A stretch of 64,000 nt of DNA from Alphaproteobacteria bacterium (GCA_030604885.1 JAUVUZ010000009.1:39020-103019), one strand, 5' to 3'. Shown: positions 9,073 through 19,107, counted from the stretch's first letter. Made by a program: numbers and translations. Notes: generated by a model not told the origin, from the letters alone.

Positions 9073-9534
9073 CTATTGCGCCGCCGTGCCTTGCGAGCCG
9101 TGGAACATGCCGCTGGTGCCGAGCACCCGGCGCTGCACCACCTCGTCGAGGGTCACCGAACTCAGGTAGAGGTAGATCTGGTTCGAAAGCTCCTCCCACA
9201 GGTCGTGGGTGAGGCAGCGGCCCTTGTTGTTGTGGCAGCCCGCCGGGGTGCCGGGGGCGCAGCGGGTCGCCTGGATCGGCTCGTCCACCGCCAGGATGAT
9301 GTCGGAAATGCGGATCTCCGCGCCCGGCCGCGCCAGGCGATAGCCGCCGCCCGGGCCGCGCACCGATTTCACCAGCGCGCCCTTGCGGAGCTTGCCGAAC
9401 AGCTGTTCGAGATAGGACAGCGAAATTTCCTGACGCGTCGCGATGTCGGCGAGGGCGACCGGCTTGCCGCCGCCCTGCGACGCGAGATCGGCCATCGCCA
9501 TCACGGCATAACGTCCTTTGGTGCTGAGCCTCAC
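9073..9534 (-). CDS. iscR: Rrf2-family iron-sulfur regulator IscR
   Basis: Transcription factor of 153 residues that senses iron-sulfur cluster status. The N-terminal winged helix ([18 protein letters not shown]) and the recognition region ([17 protein letters not shown]) match IscR. Three cluster cysteines, C92, C100 and C107, are followed by LTHDLW with the expected histidine ligand at 110. The start is GTG at 9534 with an AGGAG site just upstream. The gene lies between cysE and fdx, 19 bases after cysE. Spacing between the cysteines is slightly wider than in the E. coli protein. Confidence 0.92.
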   Translation of the reverse strand: MRLSTKGRYAVMAMADLASQGGGKPVALADIATRQEISLSYLEQLFGKLRKGALVKSVRGPGGGYRLARPGAEIRISDIILAVDEPIQATRCAPGTPAGCHNNKGRCLTHDLWEELSNQIYLYLSSVTLDEVVQRRVLGTSGMFHGSQGTAAQ

Positions 9535-9553
9535 CGTTAACTCCTGACCGTTC

Positions 9554-10288
9554 TTACGGGTCGTTCCCGGTTTCGGCCGGGGGCGCCTTGCGCCGCCGCG
9601 GCTTCGCCGGCTGTTGCGCCGCCGCGAGGCGGCCTTCGAGGTCCTGCACCCGCTTGCACAGCGCCTCGATCTGGCGATGCACGCCCTTCAAATCCTGACC
9701 CACCGGGTCGGGCGCGTTCAGCCCCACGCCGTAGGCGCGGAACGCATCCTCGCGCTGCGCCGGCCGTTCCCGCCCCGCCATCTTCGCCGGAATTCCCACC
9801 ATCGTCGCACCGCGCGGAACGTCCTTGAGAACCACCGCGTTGGCGCCGATGCGCGCGCCCGCCCCGATCAGGAGCGGACCCAGAACCTGGGCCCCGGAGC
9901 CGACGATTACGCCTTGCTCCAAGGTTGGGTGTCTTTTGCCAACATCAAGGGAGGTGCCGCCCAAAGTCACACCGTGGTAGAGGGTCACGTCGTCGCCGAT
10001 TTCCGCGGTTTCGCCGATCACCACGCCGGTACCGTGGTCGATGAACACGCGGCGGCCGATGGTGGCGCCGGGGTGGATCTCGATGCCGGTCATGATCTTG
10101 CCGAAATTCGACAGGAACCTCGCAAGAAAGTGGAAGCCGCGCACCCACAGCCAATGGGTGACGCGGTGATAGATCACCGCATGCAGGCCCGGATAGCAGA
10201 ACAGCACCTCCCAAAACCCGCGGGCGGCGGGGTCTTTGGCGACGATGTTGTCTATGTCTTCCTTTAGATGCTTGAAAGGATGAGGCAT
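9554..10288 (-). CDS. cysE: Serine O-acetyltransferase
   Basis: Makes O-acetylserine, the precursor of cysteine; 244 residues. It has the left-handed beta-helix hexapeptide repeats of the family, with [24 protein letters not shown] as the active-site region, after an N-terminal helical part ([17 protein letters not shown]). A Pro/Lys/Arg-rich tail ([11 protein letters not shown]) extends the usual length. The ATG at 10288 is chosen because family proteins begin shortly before the helical domain, although its ribosome site is weak; the frame is open to 10414. It precedes iscR, so cysteine supply and cluster regulation may be co-transcribed. Confidence 0.92.
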   Translation of the reverse strand: MPHPFKHLKEDIDNIVAKDPAARGFWEVLFCYPGLHAVIYHRVTHWLWVRGFHFLARFLSNFGKIMTGIEIHPGATIGRRVFIDHGTGVVIGETAEIGDDVTLYHGVTLGGTSLDVGKRHPTLEQGVIVGSGAQVLGPLLIGAGARIGANAVVLKDVPRGATMVGIPAKMAGRERPAQREDAFRAYGVGLNAPDPVGQDLKGVHRQIEALCKRVQDLEGRLAAAQQPAKPRRRKAPPAETGNDP

Positions 10289-10500
10289 AACTGTGCTAAA
10301 CTTCCGTTGCCGCTCGGGACGGTTTATATAACCGGAATACCTGAGGGGAGAATGTATGCGCGAAAGCCATGAAATCTCAAGGCTGAATATCATATATCCG
10401 ACAAAGGCAATCACCTAACCGGAAGGACCGGGGCCGCCCCAGCGGCGTGCGCCGAACCGCCGATACGCAGATTTTCCCCCAAACGGACACAGTCGAATCG

Positions 10501-11154
10501 ATGCCAGACGTTATCATCAATGGACCGGAAGGCCGGCTCGAGGGCCGCTACACCCATTCGAAGGTCGACAACGCGCCGATCGCGCTGGTGCTGCACCCCG
10601 ACCCCCGCCACGGCGGCACGATGAACAACAAGGTGGTGTACAACACCTACCACGCCTTCGCGCGCAACGGGTTCTCGGTGCTCCGCATCAATTTCCGCGG
10701 AGTCGGCCGCAGCCAGGGCAGCTTCGACAACGGCGTCGGCGAGCTTTCGGACGCCGCCTCGGCGCTCGACTGGTTGCAGTCGGTGAACGCCAACGCCGGG
10801 GCGTGCTGGATCGCCGGATTCAGCTTCGGCGCGTGGATCAGCATGCAGCTGCTGATGCGGCGGCCGGAGATCGAGGGCTTCGTCTCGGTGGCCCCGCCCG
10901 CCAACATCTTCGACTTCACCTTCCTCGCGCCCTGCCCGTCGTCGGGCCTGATCGTCCAGGGCGGCGCCGACGACATCGTGCCCGAAAGCGCGGTGGCGAA
11001 GCTCGTCAACAAGCTCTCGGCGCAGAAGAACATCGCGGTGGACTACCACCTGATCCCGCAGGCGGACCACTTCTTCGGCGAGCAACTGCCGGAAATGACG
11101 CTGGCGATCTCCAACTACCTCGAACGGCGCCTGCGCGCGCCGCGGCAGATCTGA
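10501..11154 (+). CDS. Alpha/beta hydrolase, COG2945-like
   Basis: Predicted cytoplasmic serine hydrolase of 217 residues. The sequence has the HPDPRHGGTMNNKVV oxyanion region, RGVGRSQGSFD, and the nucleophile elbow GFSFGA; a later aspartate (GGADDIVP) and histidine (QADHFF) complete a plausible triad. It resembles the conserved short alpha/beta hydrolases found beside housekeeping genes in alphaproteobacteria, whose substrate is not known. The ATG at 10501 is preferred over an upstream in-frame codon at 10447 because the protein then starts directly at the first strand. The divergent spacer to cysE (10289-10500) is relatively AT-rich and probably holds both promoters. Confidence 0.85.
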   Translation: MPDVIINGPEGRLEGRYTHSKVDNAPIALVLHPDPRHGGTMNNKVVYNTYHAFARNGFSVLRINFRGVGRSQGSFDNGVGELSDAASALDWLQSVNANAGACWIAGFSFGAWISMQLLMRRPEIEGFVSVAPPANIFDFTFLAPCPSSGLIVQGGADDIVPESAVAKLVNKLSAQKNIAVDYHLIPQADHFFGEQLPEMTLAISNYLERRLRAPRQI

Positions 11155-11161
11155 GCCAAGC

Positions 11162-12262
11162 TCACGCCGGGCGGTGCATCGCGCCGCCCGGCAGCGGCTG
11201 CCGCACCCCGGTGGTGCCGGGGAAGCTCTGCGGCAGCCCGCGCGCCGAGCGCGCCGCGAGATAGGCGAACGCCTGGGCCTCGAGGGCGTCGCCGTCCCAC
11301 CCCACGTCCTCCGCCTTCAGCACCGGCACGCCGAGCGCCGCCGCCAGCCCGCGCATCAGCGCCGGGTTGTGGCGGCCGCCGCCGGTCACCACCCACGCCG
11401 ACGGGCGCTCGGGCAGCTGTTCGGCCGCCACCGCCACCGCCTTCACGGTGAACCCGGCGAGCGTCGCCGCGCCGTCCTGGAGCGACATCGCCCCCGGCGC
11501 GATCGGCGCGAAGGCGTCGCGGTCCAGCGACTTGGGCGGCGGGGTGAGGAAGAACCGCGCCCCCATCGCCTGGGCGATCCAGGCATCGTCCGCCCGCCCG
11601 GCGAGGGCGAGGCGGCCGTCGCGGTCGCAGTCTCCGGCGCCGTGGCGCGCCACCCAGTCGTCGATCAGGGCGTTGCCCGGCCCGGTGTCGCAGGCGATCA
11701 TCGCACCGCCCGGTGCGATCGCTGTGAGGTTGGCGACGCCGCCCAGGTTGAGCACCGCCACCCAGCCCTCGGGCCGCCCCGCCCAGCCGCGCACCAGGGC
11801 GCGGTGGAACACCGGCACCAGCGGCGCCCCCTGCCCGCCCGCCGCCACGTCGGCGGAGCGGAAATCCGCCACCACCGGCACCCCGGTGAGGCGCGCCAGC
11901 AGCGCGCCGTCGCCGATCTGCACGGTCACGCCGCGCTCCGGCGCATGCAGGATGGTCTGGCCGTGGAAGCCGATCAGCTCGGGCGACGCCCACTCCGCCC
12001 CCGCCTCGGCCAGCAGCGCCGCCACCGCGTCGGCGTGCAGGTGGGTGATCTCCTCCGCCACCGCGCGCACCTCGGGGGCCTCGCGGTCGTCGCGGCCGAA
12101 CGCGGCACGGATGCGCGCGCGGGTGGCGGCGGCGTAGGGGAAGGTGCGGCGCGGGCCGAAGGCGGAGACGCTCTCGCCGTCGGTGACGAGCAGCGCGGCG
12201 TCCACCCCGTCGACCGAGGTTCCGCTCATCAGACCGAGGGCGACTGCCGGATGGGTGTTCAT
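11162..12262 (-). CDS. anmK: Anhydro-N-acetylmuramic acid kinase
   Basis: Cytoplasmic murein-recycling kinase of 366 residues that phosphorylates 1,6-anhydro-MurNAc and opens the anhydro ring. Family motifs are GLMSGTSVDGVDAA at the N-terminus, GFHGQT, VNLGG-type NLGGVANLT, CDTGPGNALID and VTGGGRHN. Length is standard. It is divergent from tyrS with a short 76-base spacer, an arrangement common in alphaproteobacteria. With AmiC and PBP1A elsewhere in the window it belongs to cell-wall turnover. The preceding hydrolase gene converges on it with a gap of seven bases. Confidence 0.95.
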   Translation of the reverse strand: MNTHPAVALGLMSGTSVDGVDAALLVTDGESVSAFGPRRTFPYAAATRARIRAAFGRDDREAPEVRAVAEEITHLHADAVAALLAEAGAEWASPELIGFHGQTILHAPERGVTVQIGDGALLARLTGVPVVADFRSADVAAGGQGAPLVPVFHRALVRGWAGRPEGWVAVLNLGGVANLTAIAPGGAMIACDTGPGNALIDDWVARHGAGDCDRDGRLALAGRADDAWIAQAMGARFFLTPPPKSLDRDAFAPIAPGAMSLQDGAATLAGFTVKAVAVAAEQLPERPSAWVVTGGGRHNPALMRGLAAALGVPVLKAEDVGWDGDALEAQAFAYLAARSARGLPQSFPGTTGVRQPLPGGAMHRPA

Positions 12263-12338
12263 AAACGCTGGCTCCCGACCGAGGCATCCGCTAAAACAGG
12301 CGGGTTTTCCCCTTCAGAGCTAGCATAAGACGAGCATC

Positions 12339-13589
12339 ATGAGCAGCTTCAAATCGGCCTTTCTGCAAACCGTCTCCGAGCGCGGCTACATCCACCAGTG
12401 TACCGACCTCGAAGGACTGGACGCGACCTTCGCGGGCGGGCCGATTCCGGCGTATATCGGCTTCGACTGCACGGCGGACAGCCTGCACGTCGGCTCGATG
12501 GTGCCGATCATGCTGCTGCGCCGCCTGCAACAGAGCGGCCACAAGCCGATCGTGCTGATGGGCGGCGGCACCACCAAGGTGGGCGACCCCACCGGCCGCG
12601 ACACCGCGCGGGCGATGCTCACCGACGACGACATCGCGCGGAACATGGCGGGCATCAAAAAGGTGTTCGAGAAGTTCCTGACCTTCGGCGACGGCCCCAC
12701 CGACGCCATCATGATCAACAACGCGGACTGGCTCGACCGCCTCAACTACCTGGAATTCCTGCGCGATTACGGCCGCCACTTCTCGGTCAACCGCATGCTG
12801 TCGTTCGATTCGGTGAAGCTGCGCCTGGAGCGCGAGACGCCGATGTCGTTCCTGGAATTCAACTACATGATCCTCCAGGCCTACGACTTCCTCGAAATCC
12901 ACCGCACCCACGCGTGCCGCCTGCAGATGGGCGGGTCGGACCAGTGGGGCAACATCGTCAACGGCGTCGAGCTGGGACGCCGGGTGGACGGCGCCGAGCT
13001 GTTCGGCCTCACCACGCCGCTCATCACCACCGCCTCGGGCGCGAAGATGGGCAAGACCGCACAGGGCGCGGTGTGGCTCAACGAGGAGCGCCTGCCCGCC
13101 TACGACTACTGGCAGTTCTGGCGCAACACCGAGGACGCCGACGTGGGCCGCTTCCTCAAGCTGTTCACCGACCTGCCGATGGACGAGATCCGCCGCCTGG
13201 AGTCGCTCGAGGGCGCCGAGATCAACGAGGCGAAGAAGGTGCTCGCCAACGCCGCCACCACCCTGTGCCGGGGCGCGGAGGCCGCCGCCGCCGCCGAGGA
13301 GACCGCCCGCAAGACCTTCGAACAGGGCCTCACCGGCGACGCGCTGCCGTCGGTGGAGATCGCCGCCGCCCGCCTCGCCGAGGGCTATTCGGTGGCCGAC
13401 GCGATGGTCGACACCGGCCTCTGCGCCTCCAAGGGCGAGGCGCGGCGGATGATCAAGCAGGGCGGCGTGAAGATCAACGACGCGCCCCTCGCCGACCCGG
13501 AGGCGAAGCTCGCCGCCGATCAAGTGGCCGACGGCCAGATCAAGCTCTCGGCGGGCAAGAAGCGCCACGCCCTGGTCAAGGTGGGCTGA
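12339..13589 (+). CDS. tyrS: Tyrosyl-tRNA synthetase
   Basis: Class I synthetase of 416 residues that charges tRNA-Tyr. The HIGH-like signature appears as HVGS in DSLHVGSMV and the KMSKS loop as KMGKT in GAKMGKTAQ. The middle holds the tyrosine pocket ([16 protein letters not shown]), and the C-terminus has an S4 RNA-binding domain ([18 protein letters not shown]). Length and domain order match the bacterial TyrRS type with the G-K-T variant of the loop. The start ATG at 12339 fits the family N-terminus. Its 3' end overlaps the convergent lipid-kinase gene by 14 bases. Confidence 0.97.
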   Translation: MSSFKSAFLQTVSERGYIHQCTDLEGLDATFAGGPIPAYIGFDCTADSLHVGSMVPIMLLRRLQQSGHKPIVLMGGGTTKVGDPTGRDTARAMLTDDDIARNMAGIKKVFEKFLTFGDGPTDAIMINNADWLDRLNYLEFLRDYGRHFSVNRMLSFDSVKLRLERETPMSFLEFNYMILQAYDFLEIHRTHACRLQMGGSDQWGNIVNGVELGRRVDGAELFGLTTPLITTASGAKMGKTAQGAVWLNEERLPAYDYWQFWRNTEDADVGRFLKLFTDLPMDEIRRLESLEGAEINEAKKVLANAATTLCRGAEAAAAAEETARKTFEQGLTGDALPSVEIAAARLAEGYSVADAMVDTGLCASKGEARRMIKQGGVKINDAPLADPEAKLAADQVADGQIKLSAGKKRHALVKVG

Positions 13590-14439
13590 GCACCGCCACC
13601 GGCCGGTCCAGAAGCTCCAGCGAGACCTTGCCGACGACCGCCTTGACGCGGTCGTCGTCGATGCGCAGGGCCTCGCCCGCGATTTCCAGCTCCACCCGCC
13701 GCGCGCTTTTCCAGCACAGCGGCGGCGGCCCCGCCTCGGGCGCCGCGAGCCACGCCGCCATCGCCTCGCGCCGCTCCGGCGGCAGCCACGCCACGCACAG
13801 CAGATCGTCGCCCGGGTCCGCCCCGGGCGCCAGCACCAGGCTCGGCCCCACCCGGGCGATGTGCATCGCCTCCAGCATCAGCGCCGCCTCCCGCAGCGGC
13901 TCGCCGTCGAGGATCGCGGCGGCGCGGATGGTTTCCGCCTCTTCCAGCGCCTCGCGCAGCACCGCGCGGCCACGCTCGCGCTTTTCCTCGCGGCTCACGC
14001 CGTCGTCGGGCATGCGCCACGCCGCCTGGGCGATCGGCCCCAGGCCGACGCTCTCGACGAAACCCCGGTCGCACCCGGCGCCGACGATCCGGCCGATGCG
14101 GAACGGGCGCGCCCGCGCGTCGGCCACCGCCGCGATCGCCGCCGCCGGATCGGGGGGGATGCCGAGAGAACAGGCGATGTTGTTGGCGCCGCCGGTGGGC
14201 AGGATCGCCAGCCGCGCGGCGGTGCCGTGAAGCCCCTTGAGCACCCGCGCCACGGTGCCGTCGCCGCCCGCCACCGCCACCGTGCCCGAGGCGGCGGAGA
14301 GGATTTCCGCCAGCGCCGGATCGTCGGAGGCATGGTGCCCCGCCACCGCGCATCCGGCGGCGGCGAGAGCGGCGACGAGGCGGTCGGCGGGCCATTTGCC
14401 GCCGCCCGCCTTGGCGTTGTGGATGAGGGTCGCGCGCAT
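13576..14439 (-). CDS. Diacylglycerol/lipid kinase family protein (YegS/LCB5-like)
   Basis: Predicted soluble lipid kinase of 287 residues. The N-terminal catalytic domain has GGDGTVARV (nucleotide loop) and PTGGANNIA, diagnostic of the DAGK catalytic fold; the C-terminal half is the usual beta-sandwich with low conservation. The substrate is not predictable and may be a diacylglycerol or sphingoid-type lipid. The ATG at 14439 overlaps the baeRF stop by one base (TGATG); a TTG one codon upstream is also possible. It is the last gene of a minus-strand run glnE-bcp-baeRF-kinase and overlaps the end of tyrS. Confidence 0.86.
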   Translation of the reverse strand: MRATLIHNAKAGGGKWPADRLVAALAAAGCAVAGHHASDDPALAEILSAASGTVAVAGGDGTVARVLKGLHGTAARLAILPTGGANNIACSLGIPPDPAAAIAAVADARARPFRIGRIVGAGCDRGFVESVGLGPIAQAAWRMPDDGVSREEKRERGRAVLREALEEAETIRAAAILDGEPLREAALMLEAMHIARVGPSLVLAPGADPGDDLLCVAWLPPERREAMAAWLAAPEAGPPPLCWKSARRVELEIAGEALRIDDDRVKAVVGKVSLELLDRPVAVLSPP

Positions 14440-15587
14440 CAATAGCGGTAGATCGCGCCGAGCGGCGGGAAGTCGTCCGCCCGGTCCACCGGCCGGGCGT
14501 AGACTGCGCCGCCGGTGGCGAGGGTGTGCAGCACCGCGAAATCGACGAGATCGATGCTGTTGGGATTGGGGTTGGGCGAGACGATGGCGCGGCTGTCCGA
14601 CGGGCTGAACACCCCCTCGGCGGCGGCGTCGGGCGCCACCACCAGCGCCTCCACCCGCCCCTCGAAGGCGGCGGGCACGATCTCCTCGATGCGCGTCGCC
14701 ATGGCGTTGCCGCCGTCGCCCCGGCGCGCCTCGAAACGTTCGAGCGCGGCGCGGCGCTCGGCGTCCAGCCGGTCGCGCACCATCTCGTAGGCGCGGGCGT
14801 GGAGGTCGTCCAGGCTCAGGGAGGCGGGGTGCTCGCGGATCGCCGTCTCCACCACGCCGCCGTGCTTCAGGTCGCCCCGCAGCATGCCGAGGAGGCGGTC
14901 GTCGGCCGCCAGCACCAGCGGCGCCGGGCTGTTGACGAGAATCGCGTCCACCGCCCCCGCCACCGCGGTGGCGTAGCGCCGCACCTGCTCCTGCAATTCG
15001 TCGGCGGGGCTTTCGCCGAGGCTGTGGACCTGCTGGCTGCCGGAGTTGCGCTTGCCGTGGAAGCCGAGATCGTTGGGGATCTCGGTGCGGCCGATGTATT
15101 TCTCCACCGACATCCGCAGGCGGTCGTCGTCCAGCGGCTCCAGGCCGTAGCGGCCGCCGCGATAGAGGGTCGCGCCCTCCTGCGAGGCGACGAGGACGTG
15201 GAACGCGCCGTCGCGCATCAACGCGGGCAGCAGCGGCTTGACGACGAAGCGGCGCCCGACGTGGACCTGTTCGTCGAAGGAAATCGGCGAATCGATGAAA
15301 CGGGTGCCCTCGGGCGAGATGAACACCGCGAGACCGTGGTCGCGGCGCTGCCAGAACGGATCGGTCTCGCCGCCGGTGTGGGCGCGCGCCTCGGCCAGCA
15401 GGTCGTCCGCCTCGGCGGTACCGAGGCCCTGCTCGCCCAGGGCGCGGGCGGCGTTGCGCAGCATGGTCTTGAGGCGGATCGGGTCCTGGCGCAGGTCCGG
15501 ACCGGTGCGGTGGGTGGGCAGAAACAGACTGACGCGGGGAAACCCGGCGTCCGCTGCGATGGCTTGGATGTCGTCGTGAGCGATCAT
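14439..15587 (-). CDS. Bacterial archaeo-eukaryotic release-factor-like protein (baeRF)
   Basis: A 382-residue protein resembling the baeRF families, bacterial relatives of archaeal/eukaryotic peptide release factor 1 and Dom34/Pelota. Recognisable parts are the N-terminal SLFLPTHRTGPDLRQDPIRLKTML, a middle segment QEGATLYRGGRYGLEPL, and the C-terminal eL30-like region ending in an acidic, proline-containing loop (VSPNPNPNSIDLVDFAVLHTLATGG). Such proteins have been proposed to act in ribosome rescue or quality control but are little characterised. The ATG at 15587 follows AGGGAC. It is translationally coupled to the lipid kinase downstream, and bcp starts 98 bases upstream. The subfamily assignment is uncertain. 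Confidence 0.72.
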   Translation of the reverse strand: MIAHDDIQAIAADAGFPRVSLFLPTHRTGPDLRQDPIRLKTMLRNAARALGEQGLGTAEADDLLAEARAHTGGETDPFWQRRDHGLAVFISPEGTRFIDSPISFDEQVHVGRRFVVKPLLPALMRDGAFHVLVASQEGATLYRGGRYGLEPLDDDRLRMSVEKYIGRTEIPNDLGFHGKRNSGSQQVHSLGESPADELQEQVRRYATAVAGAVDAILVNSPAPLVLAADDRLLGMLRGDLKHGGVVETAIREHPASLSLDDLHARAYEMVRDRLDAERRAALERFEARRGDGGNAMATRIEEIVPAAFEGRVEALVVAPDAAAEGVFSPSDSRAIVSPNPNPNSIDLVDFAVLHTLATGGAVYARPVDRADDFPPLGAIYRY

Positions 15588-15685
15588 GGCGATATGTCCC
15601 TCCGTGCCTTCGCTGGGCTTGGGAGGAAAACCGGCGGGGCCGCCGCCGGGTTCCATCGCGATGGGCGGAAGGCGCCGCCGGAGGC

Positions 15686-16153
15686 TCAGCCGCCGAGGGC
15701 GGAAATCGCCGCGATCACCTCGTCCACGTGGCCTTCCACGTTCACCTTGCGCCACGCCTTGGCGATCTTGCCGTCCTTGCCGACGAGGAAGGTGGAGCGT
15801 TCGATGCCCATGAATTCCTTGCCGTACATCGAGCGCAGCTTCCACACCCCGAAGGTGTCGCAGACCGAGCCGTCGAGGTCCGACAGCAGGGGGAAGTTGA
15901 GGTCGAACTTCTCCTTGAACTTGCGGTGGCTCTCCGCGTCGTCGCGGGAGATGCCGAAGACCTTGGCGTCGAGGCGGCCGAGCTGCGCGAAGTTGTCGCG
16001 GAAGGCGCAGGCCTCCTTGGTGCAGCCGGGGGTGTCGTCCTTGGGGTAGAAATAGAGGACGTAAACCTGGCCTTCGAGGTCGGCGAAGGAAACGGGGCGG
16101 CCCTCCTCGTCGGGCAGCGAGACGTTCGGGACCTTGTCGCCGGTGTCGATCAT
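15686..16153 (-). CDS. bcp: Thioredoxin-dependent peroxiredoxin Bcp
   Basis: Cytoplasmic peroxiredoxin of 155 residues that reduces hydrogen and organic peroxides. The peroxidatic cysteine is in DDTPGCTKEAC, with the resolving cysteine five residues on, the layout of the Bcp/PrxQ class. The fold markers YFYPKDDTPG and ERSTFLVGKDGKI are in place. The ATG at 16153 overlaps the glnE stop by four bases (ATGA), so the two are coupled. The link with glnE is common in alphaproteobacteria, with no known mechanistic reason. Confidence 0.95.
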   Translation of the reverse strand: MIDTGDKVPNVSLPDEEGRPVSFADLEGQVYVLYFYPKDDTPGCTKEACAFRDNFAQLGRLDAKVFGISRDDAESHRKFKEKFDLNFPLLSDLDGSVCDTFGVWKLRSMYGKEFMGIERSTFLVGKDGKIAKAWRKVNVEGHVDEVIAAISALGG

Positions 16154-19086
16154 GGGAGCTCCTTGGGATCGTCTGGGATGGCGGCCGCGGGGGCATCGAT
16201 CAGCCGGGCAAAGGCGTCGGTGGTGCGGGCCGCCGTGGTTTCCATCTGTTGCTTCAGGGCCTCGAAATCAACCGCCTCCGCCGCCTGGGCGAGGCGCGCG
16301 CGCAGGCCGCGCGGCAGGTCCGCCTCCTCCACGCCGTCGGGGGCGGTGAGGCGCAGCAGGGTCAGCAGGGTGTTCCACAGCCGCCGCGCCGCCAGCAGGG
16401 TGTCGGCGGTGCCGCCGTCGAGGAAGCCGCGCCGCGCCGCCACCGCGAACACCCCCGGCACCCCGCCGTCGAGAATCTCCGGCGCCTCGGCGGCGTGGCG
16501 CAGGGCGAGATACTGGGCGATGAAATCCACGTCCACCAGGCCGCCGGGGCGGTGCTTCACGTCCCAATCCGAGGAATGGCGGCGGCTGTCCCGCAGGCGG
16601 CGGCGCATCGCCGCCACGTCGGCCACCAGCCGGTCCGGGTCGCGCGGCGCCGCCAGGGTGCGGCGGATCACCGCGCTCACCCGCTCGCGCAAGGCCTCCG
16701 CCCCCGCCACCGCGCGGGCGCGGGTGAGGGCCTGGTGCTCCCAGGTCCACGCCTCGCCCCCATGATAGCGCACGAAGCTTTCCAGGCTCACCGCCAGCGG
16801 CCCGGCGTTGCCCGAGGGGCGCAGGCGCATGTCCACCGGGTAGAGGGTGCCCTCGCCGGTCTGCACCGTCAGCGCGTTGATGAGGCGCTGCACCAGCCGC
16901 GCGTAATAGGTGGGCGTGGGCAACGGCCGCGCGCCGTCGGACTGGGCGTCGAGCGGCGCGTCGTAGATCAGGATCAGGTCGAGGTCGGAGGTGGGCGTCA
17001 TCTCCCGCGCGCCCAGGCGCCCGAGCGCCAGCACCGCCAGCCCCTCCCCCGGCAGGCGGCCGTGGGCGCGGGCGAACTCGGCCTCCACCTCGGTCAGCAG
17101 CGCCCGCAGCACCGCGTCGGCGAGGTCGGAGAGGTGGCGCCCGGCGGCGTCGGCGTCGATGGTGCCGCGCAGCGCCTGCACCCCCACCTGGAAGCCCCGG
17201 TCGTGGGCGAAGCGCCGCGCCACCTCCAGCACGTCCTCGTAATCCGCCGCCTGGGAGAGGCGCAGCCGCAGGTCCGCCTCCAGCGCGTCCACCCCCGACG
17301 GGGGCTGGAAGAACTCGGGCGACAGCAGGTTGTCGAGCAGCGCCGGGTTGCGGGTGAGCGACTCCGCCAGCCGGGGCGAATCGCCCAGCAGCTCGGCCAC
17401 CGCGTCGAGCACCGGCGGATGCGCGTGGAACAGCGCGAACAGCTGCACCCCGGCGGGCTGTTGCGAGAGGAACGAATCGAACTGCCGGAACGCCTCGTCG
17501 GGCCGTGCGGTGCGGCCGAGGGCGGCGAGCAGCGCCGGGGCCAGCTCGGTGAGGAGTTCGCGGGCGCGGGTCGAGCGGGTGGCGCGATAGCGGCCGAAAT
17601 GCCAGGCGCGCACCCCGGCGGCCACCGCCTCGGGGTGCGCGTAGCCCATGCCGCGCAGGGTGGCGAGGGTGTCCGGGTCGTCCTCGGTGCCGGTGAACAC
17701 CAGATTGCCGCCCGCCGACGACAGCTGCGGCGAATCCGCGAACAGCGCCGAATAGTGCCCCTCCACCCGGGTAAGGTGGCGCAGCAGCTCCCCGGCGAAC
17801 CCGTCGGCGTCGGCGAAGCCCAGGAACACCGCGAGGTGGCGGAGCTTGTCCGGCTCCTTCGGCAGGGTCTGGGTCTGGGCGTCGTCGATCATCTGCAGGC
17901 GGTGCTCGACGGTGCGGAGGAAGCGGTAGGACTCCTGCATTTCGTCCGCCGTGGCGCGCGCCACGTGGCCGGTGTCGGCAAGCGCGTCGAGGGCCGCCAG
18001 GGTCGAGGCGCGCCGCAGCTCCGGCAACCGCCCGCCCCAGATCAGCTGCTGGGTCTGCACGAAGAACTCGATCTCGCGGATGCCGCCGCGGCCGAGCTTG
18101 ACGTTGTGCCCGGGGGCCTGGAGGGCGTCGCCGGTTTTCGCGCCGATCTGCCGCTTGATCGAGTGGATGTCCTGGATCGCGTTGAAATCCAGCGACTTGC
18201 GCCAGACGTAGGGGCGCAGGTCCTTGAGGAACAGGGCACCCGCGTCGAGGTCGCCCGCCACCGCGCGGGCCTTGATCATCGCCGCGCGCTCCCAGTTCTG
18301 GCCGAAGCTCTCGTAATAGATTTCCGCCGCCGCGGTGGACATCGCCACCGGGGTGGAGCCGGGGTCCGGCCGCAGGCGCAGGTCGGTGCGGAACACGTAG
18401 CCCTCGGCGGTGCGGCTCTCGAACACCGTGACGAGATCGCGGGTGAGGCGGATGAAGGTCTTGCGCGGGTCGGCGATGCCCGCCGCCAGCGCCTTCTGCT
18501 CGTCGTAGAAGGCGATCAGGTCGACGTCGGAGGAGTAGTTGAGTTCCCGCGCGCCGAGCTTGCCCATGGCGAGGAGGAAGTAGCCGCTCGCCGCCGGGGC
18601 GACGGCGGGCGCCGCCTCGCGCAACAGCTGCGCCACCGCGATGTCGAGGGCGGTTTCGGCGGTGTCGGAGATCATTCCCACCAGGGTTTCCAGCGGCAAC
18701 GCCTGGGCGATGTCGGCCAAAGCGATCACCAGCGCGGCGCGGCGCTTGAAAATCCTGAGATTTTTCATCACTTCTAGGCGGTCGCGGGCACCGTCGCAGG
18801 CGGTCGCCACGGCAACCTTGAGGGAAGCGAACGCCGCCGCCGGGCCGTGGCCGAAAGCGTCGAGCACGGTTTCGGGGAAGGCGAGCGCCACTTGCGAAAG
18901 ATACGGACTGCCGCCGAACACCGCGGCGAGCAGGCGGCCGCCGGGGCCTTCGGCGGCCGCGAGCATGGCGTCGGCGCGGTCGCCCACGGCGGCCTCGCGC
19001 CAGCGTTCGAAACCGATCCCGGCGGCGACCGCCGACGCACTTTCCGGGATGACGTGGCCCTGAGAAGGAAATACAAACTGAAACAT
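16150..19086 (-). CDS. glnE: Bifunctional glutamine synthetase adenylyltransferase/adenylyl-removing enzyme
   Basis: Controls glutamine synthetase by adenylylation and deadenylylation in response to PII; 978 residues. Two nucleotidyltransferase domains are visible: the N-terminal removase with SSDVDLIAFYD and the C-terminal transferase with TSDLDLILIYD, each followed by a helical PII-response region. Length matches the family. I start at the ATG at 19086; the frame also offers a TTG at 19098. This leaves only 21 bases to the proposed start of the divergent AsmA-like gene, so at least one promoter must lie inside a coding region. The stop overlaps bcp. Confidence 0.96.
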   Translation of the reverse strand: MFQFVFPSQGHVIPESASAVAAGIGFERWREAAVGDRADAMLAAAEGPGGRLLAAVFGGSPYLSQVALAFPETVLDAFGHGPAAAFASLKVAVATACDGARDRLEVMKNLRIFKRRAALVIALADIAQALPLETLVGMISDTAETALDIAVAQLLREAAPAVAPAASGYFLLAMGKLGARELNYSSDVDLIAFYDEQKALAAGIADPRKTFIRLTRDLVTVFESRTAEGYVFRTDLRLRPDPGSTPVAMSTAAAEIYYESFGQNWERAAMIKARAVAGDLDAGALFLKDLRPYVWRKSLDFNAIQDIHSIKRQIGAKTGDALQAPGHNVKLGRGGIREIEFFVQTQQLIWGGRLPELRRASTLAALDALADTGHVARATADEMQESYRFLRTVEHRLQMIDDAQTQTLPKEPDKLRHLAVFLGFADADGFAGELLRHLTRVEGHYSALFADSPQLSSAGGNLVFTGTEDDPDTLATLRGMGYAHPEAVAAGVRAWHFGRYRATRSTRARELLTELAPALLAALGRTARPDEAFRQFDSFLSQQPAGVQLFALFHAHPPVLDAVAELLGDSPRLAESLTRNPALLDNLLSPEFFQPPSGVDALEADLRLRLSQAADYEDVLEVARRFAHDRGFQVGVQALRGTIDADAAGRHLSDLADAVLRALLTEVEAEFARAHGRLPGEGLAVLALGRLGAREMTPTSDLDLILIYDAPLDAQSDGARPLPTPTYYARLVQRLINALTVQTGEGTLYPVDMRLRPSGNAGPLAVSLESFVRYHGGEAWTWEHQALTRARAVAGAEALRERVSAVIRRTLAAPRDPDRLVADVAAMRRRLRDSRRHSSDWDVKHRPGGLVDVDFIAQYLALRHAAEAPEILDGGVPGVFAVAARRGFLDGGTADTLLAARRLWNTLLTLLRLTAPDGVEEADLPRGLRARLAQAAEAVDFEALKQQMETTAARTTDAFARLIDAPAAAIPDDPKELP

Positions 19087-19107
19087 GAGGGATTCCAACG
19101 GTCCTGA

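Noticed and set aside
10289..10500. An IscR-type operator in the cysE/hydrolase spacer
   Set aside because: The region is AT-rich with partial palindromes, but no stretch matches the type 1 or type 2 IscR consensus well enough.
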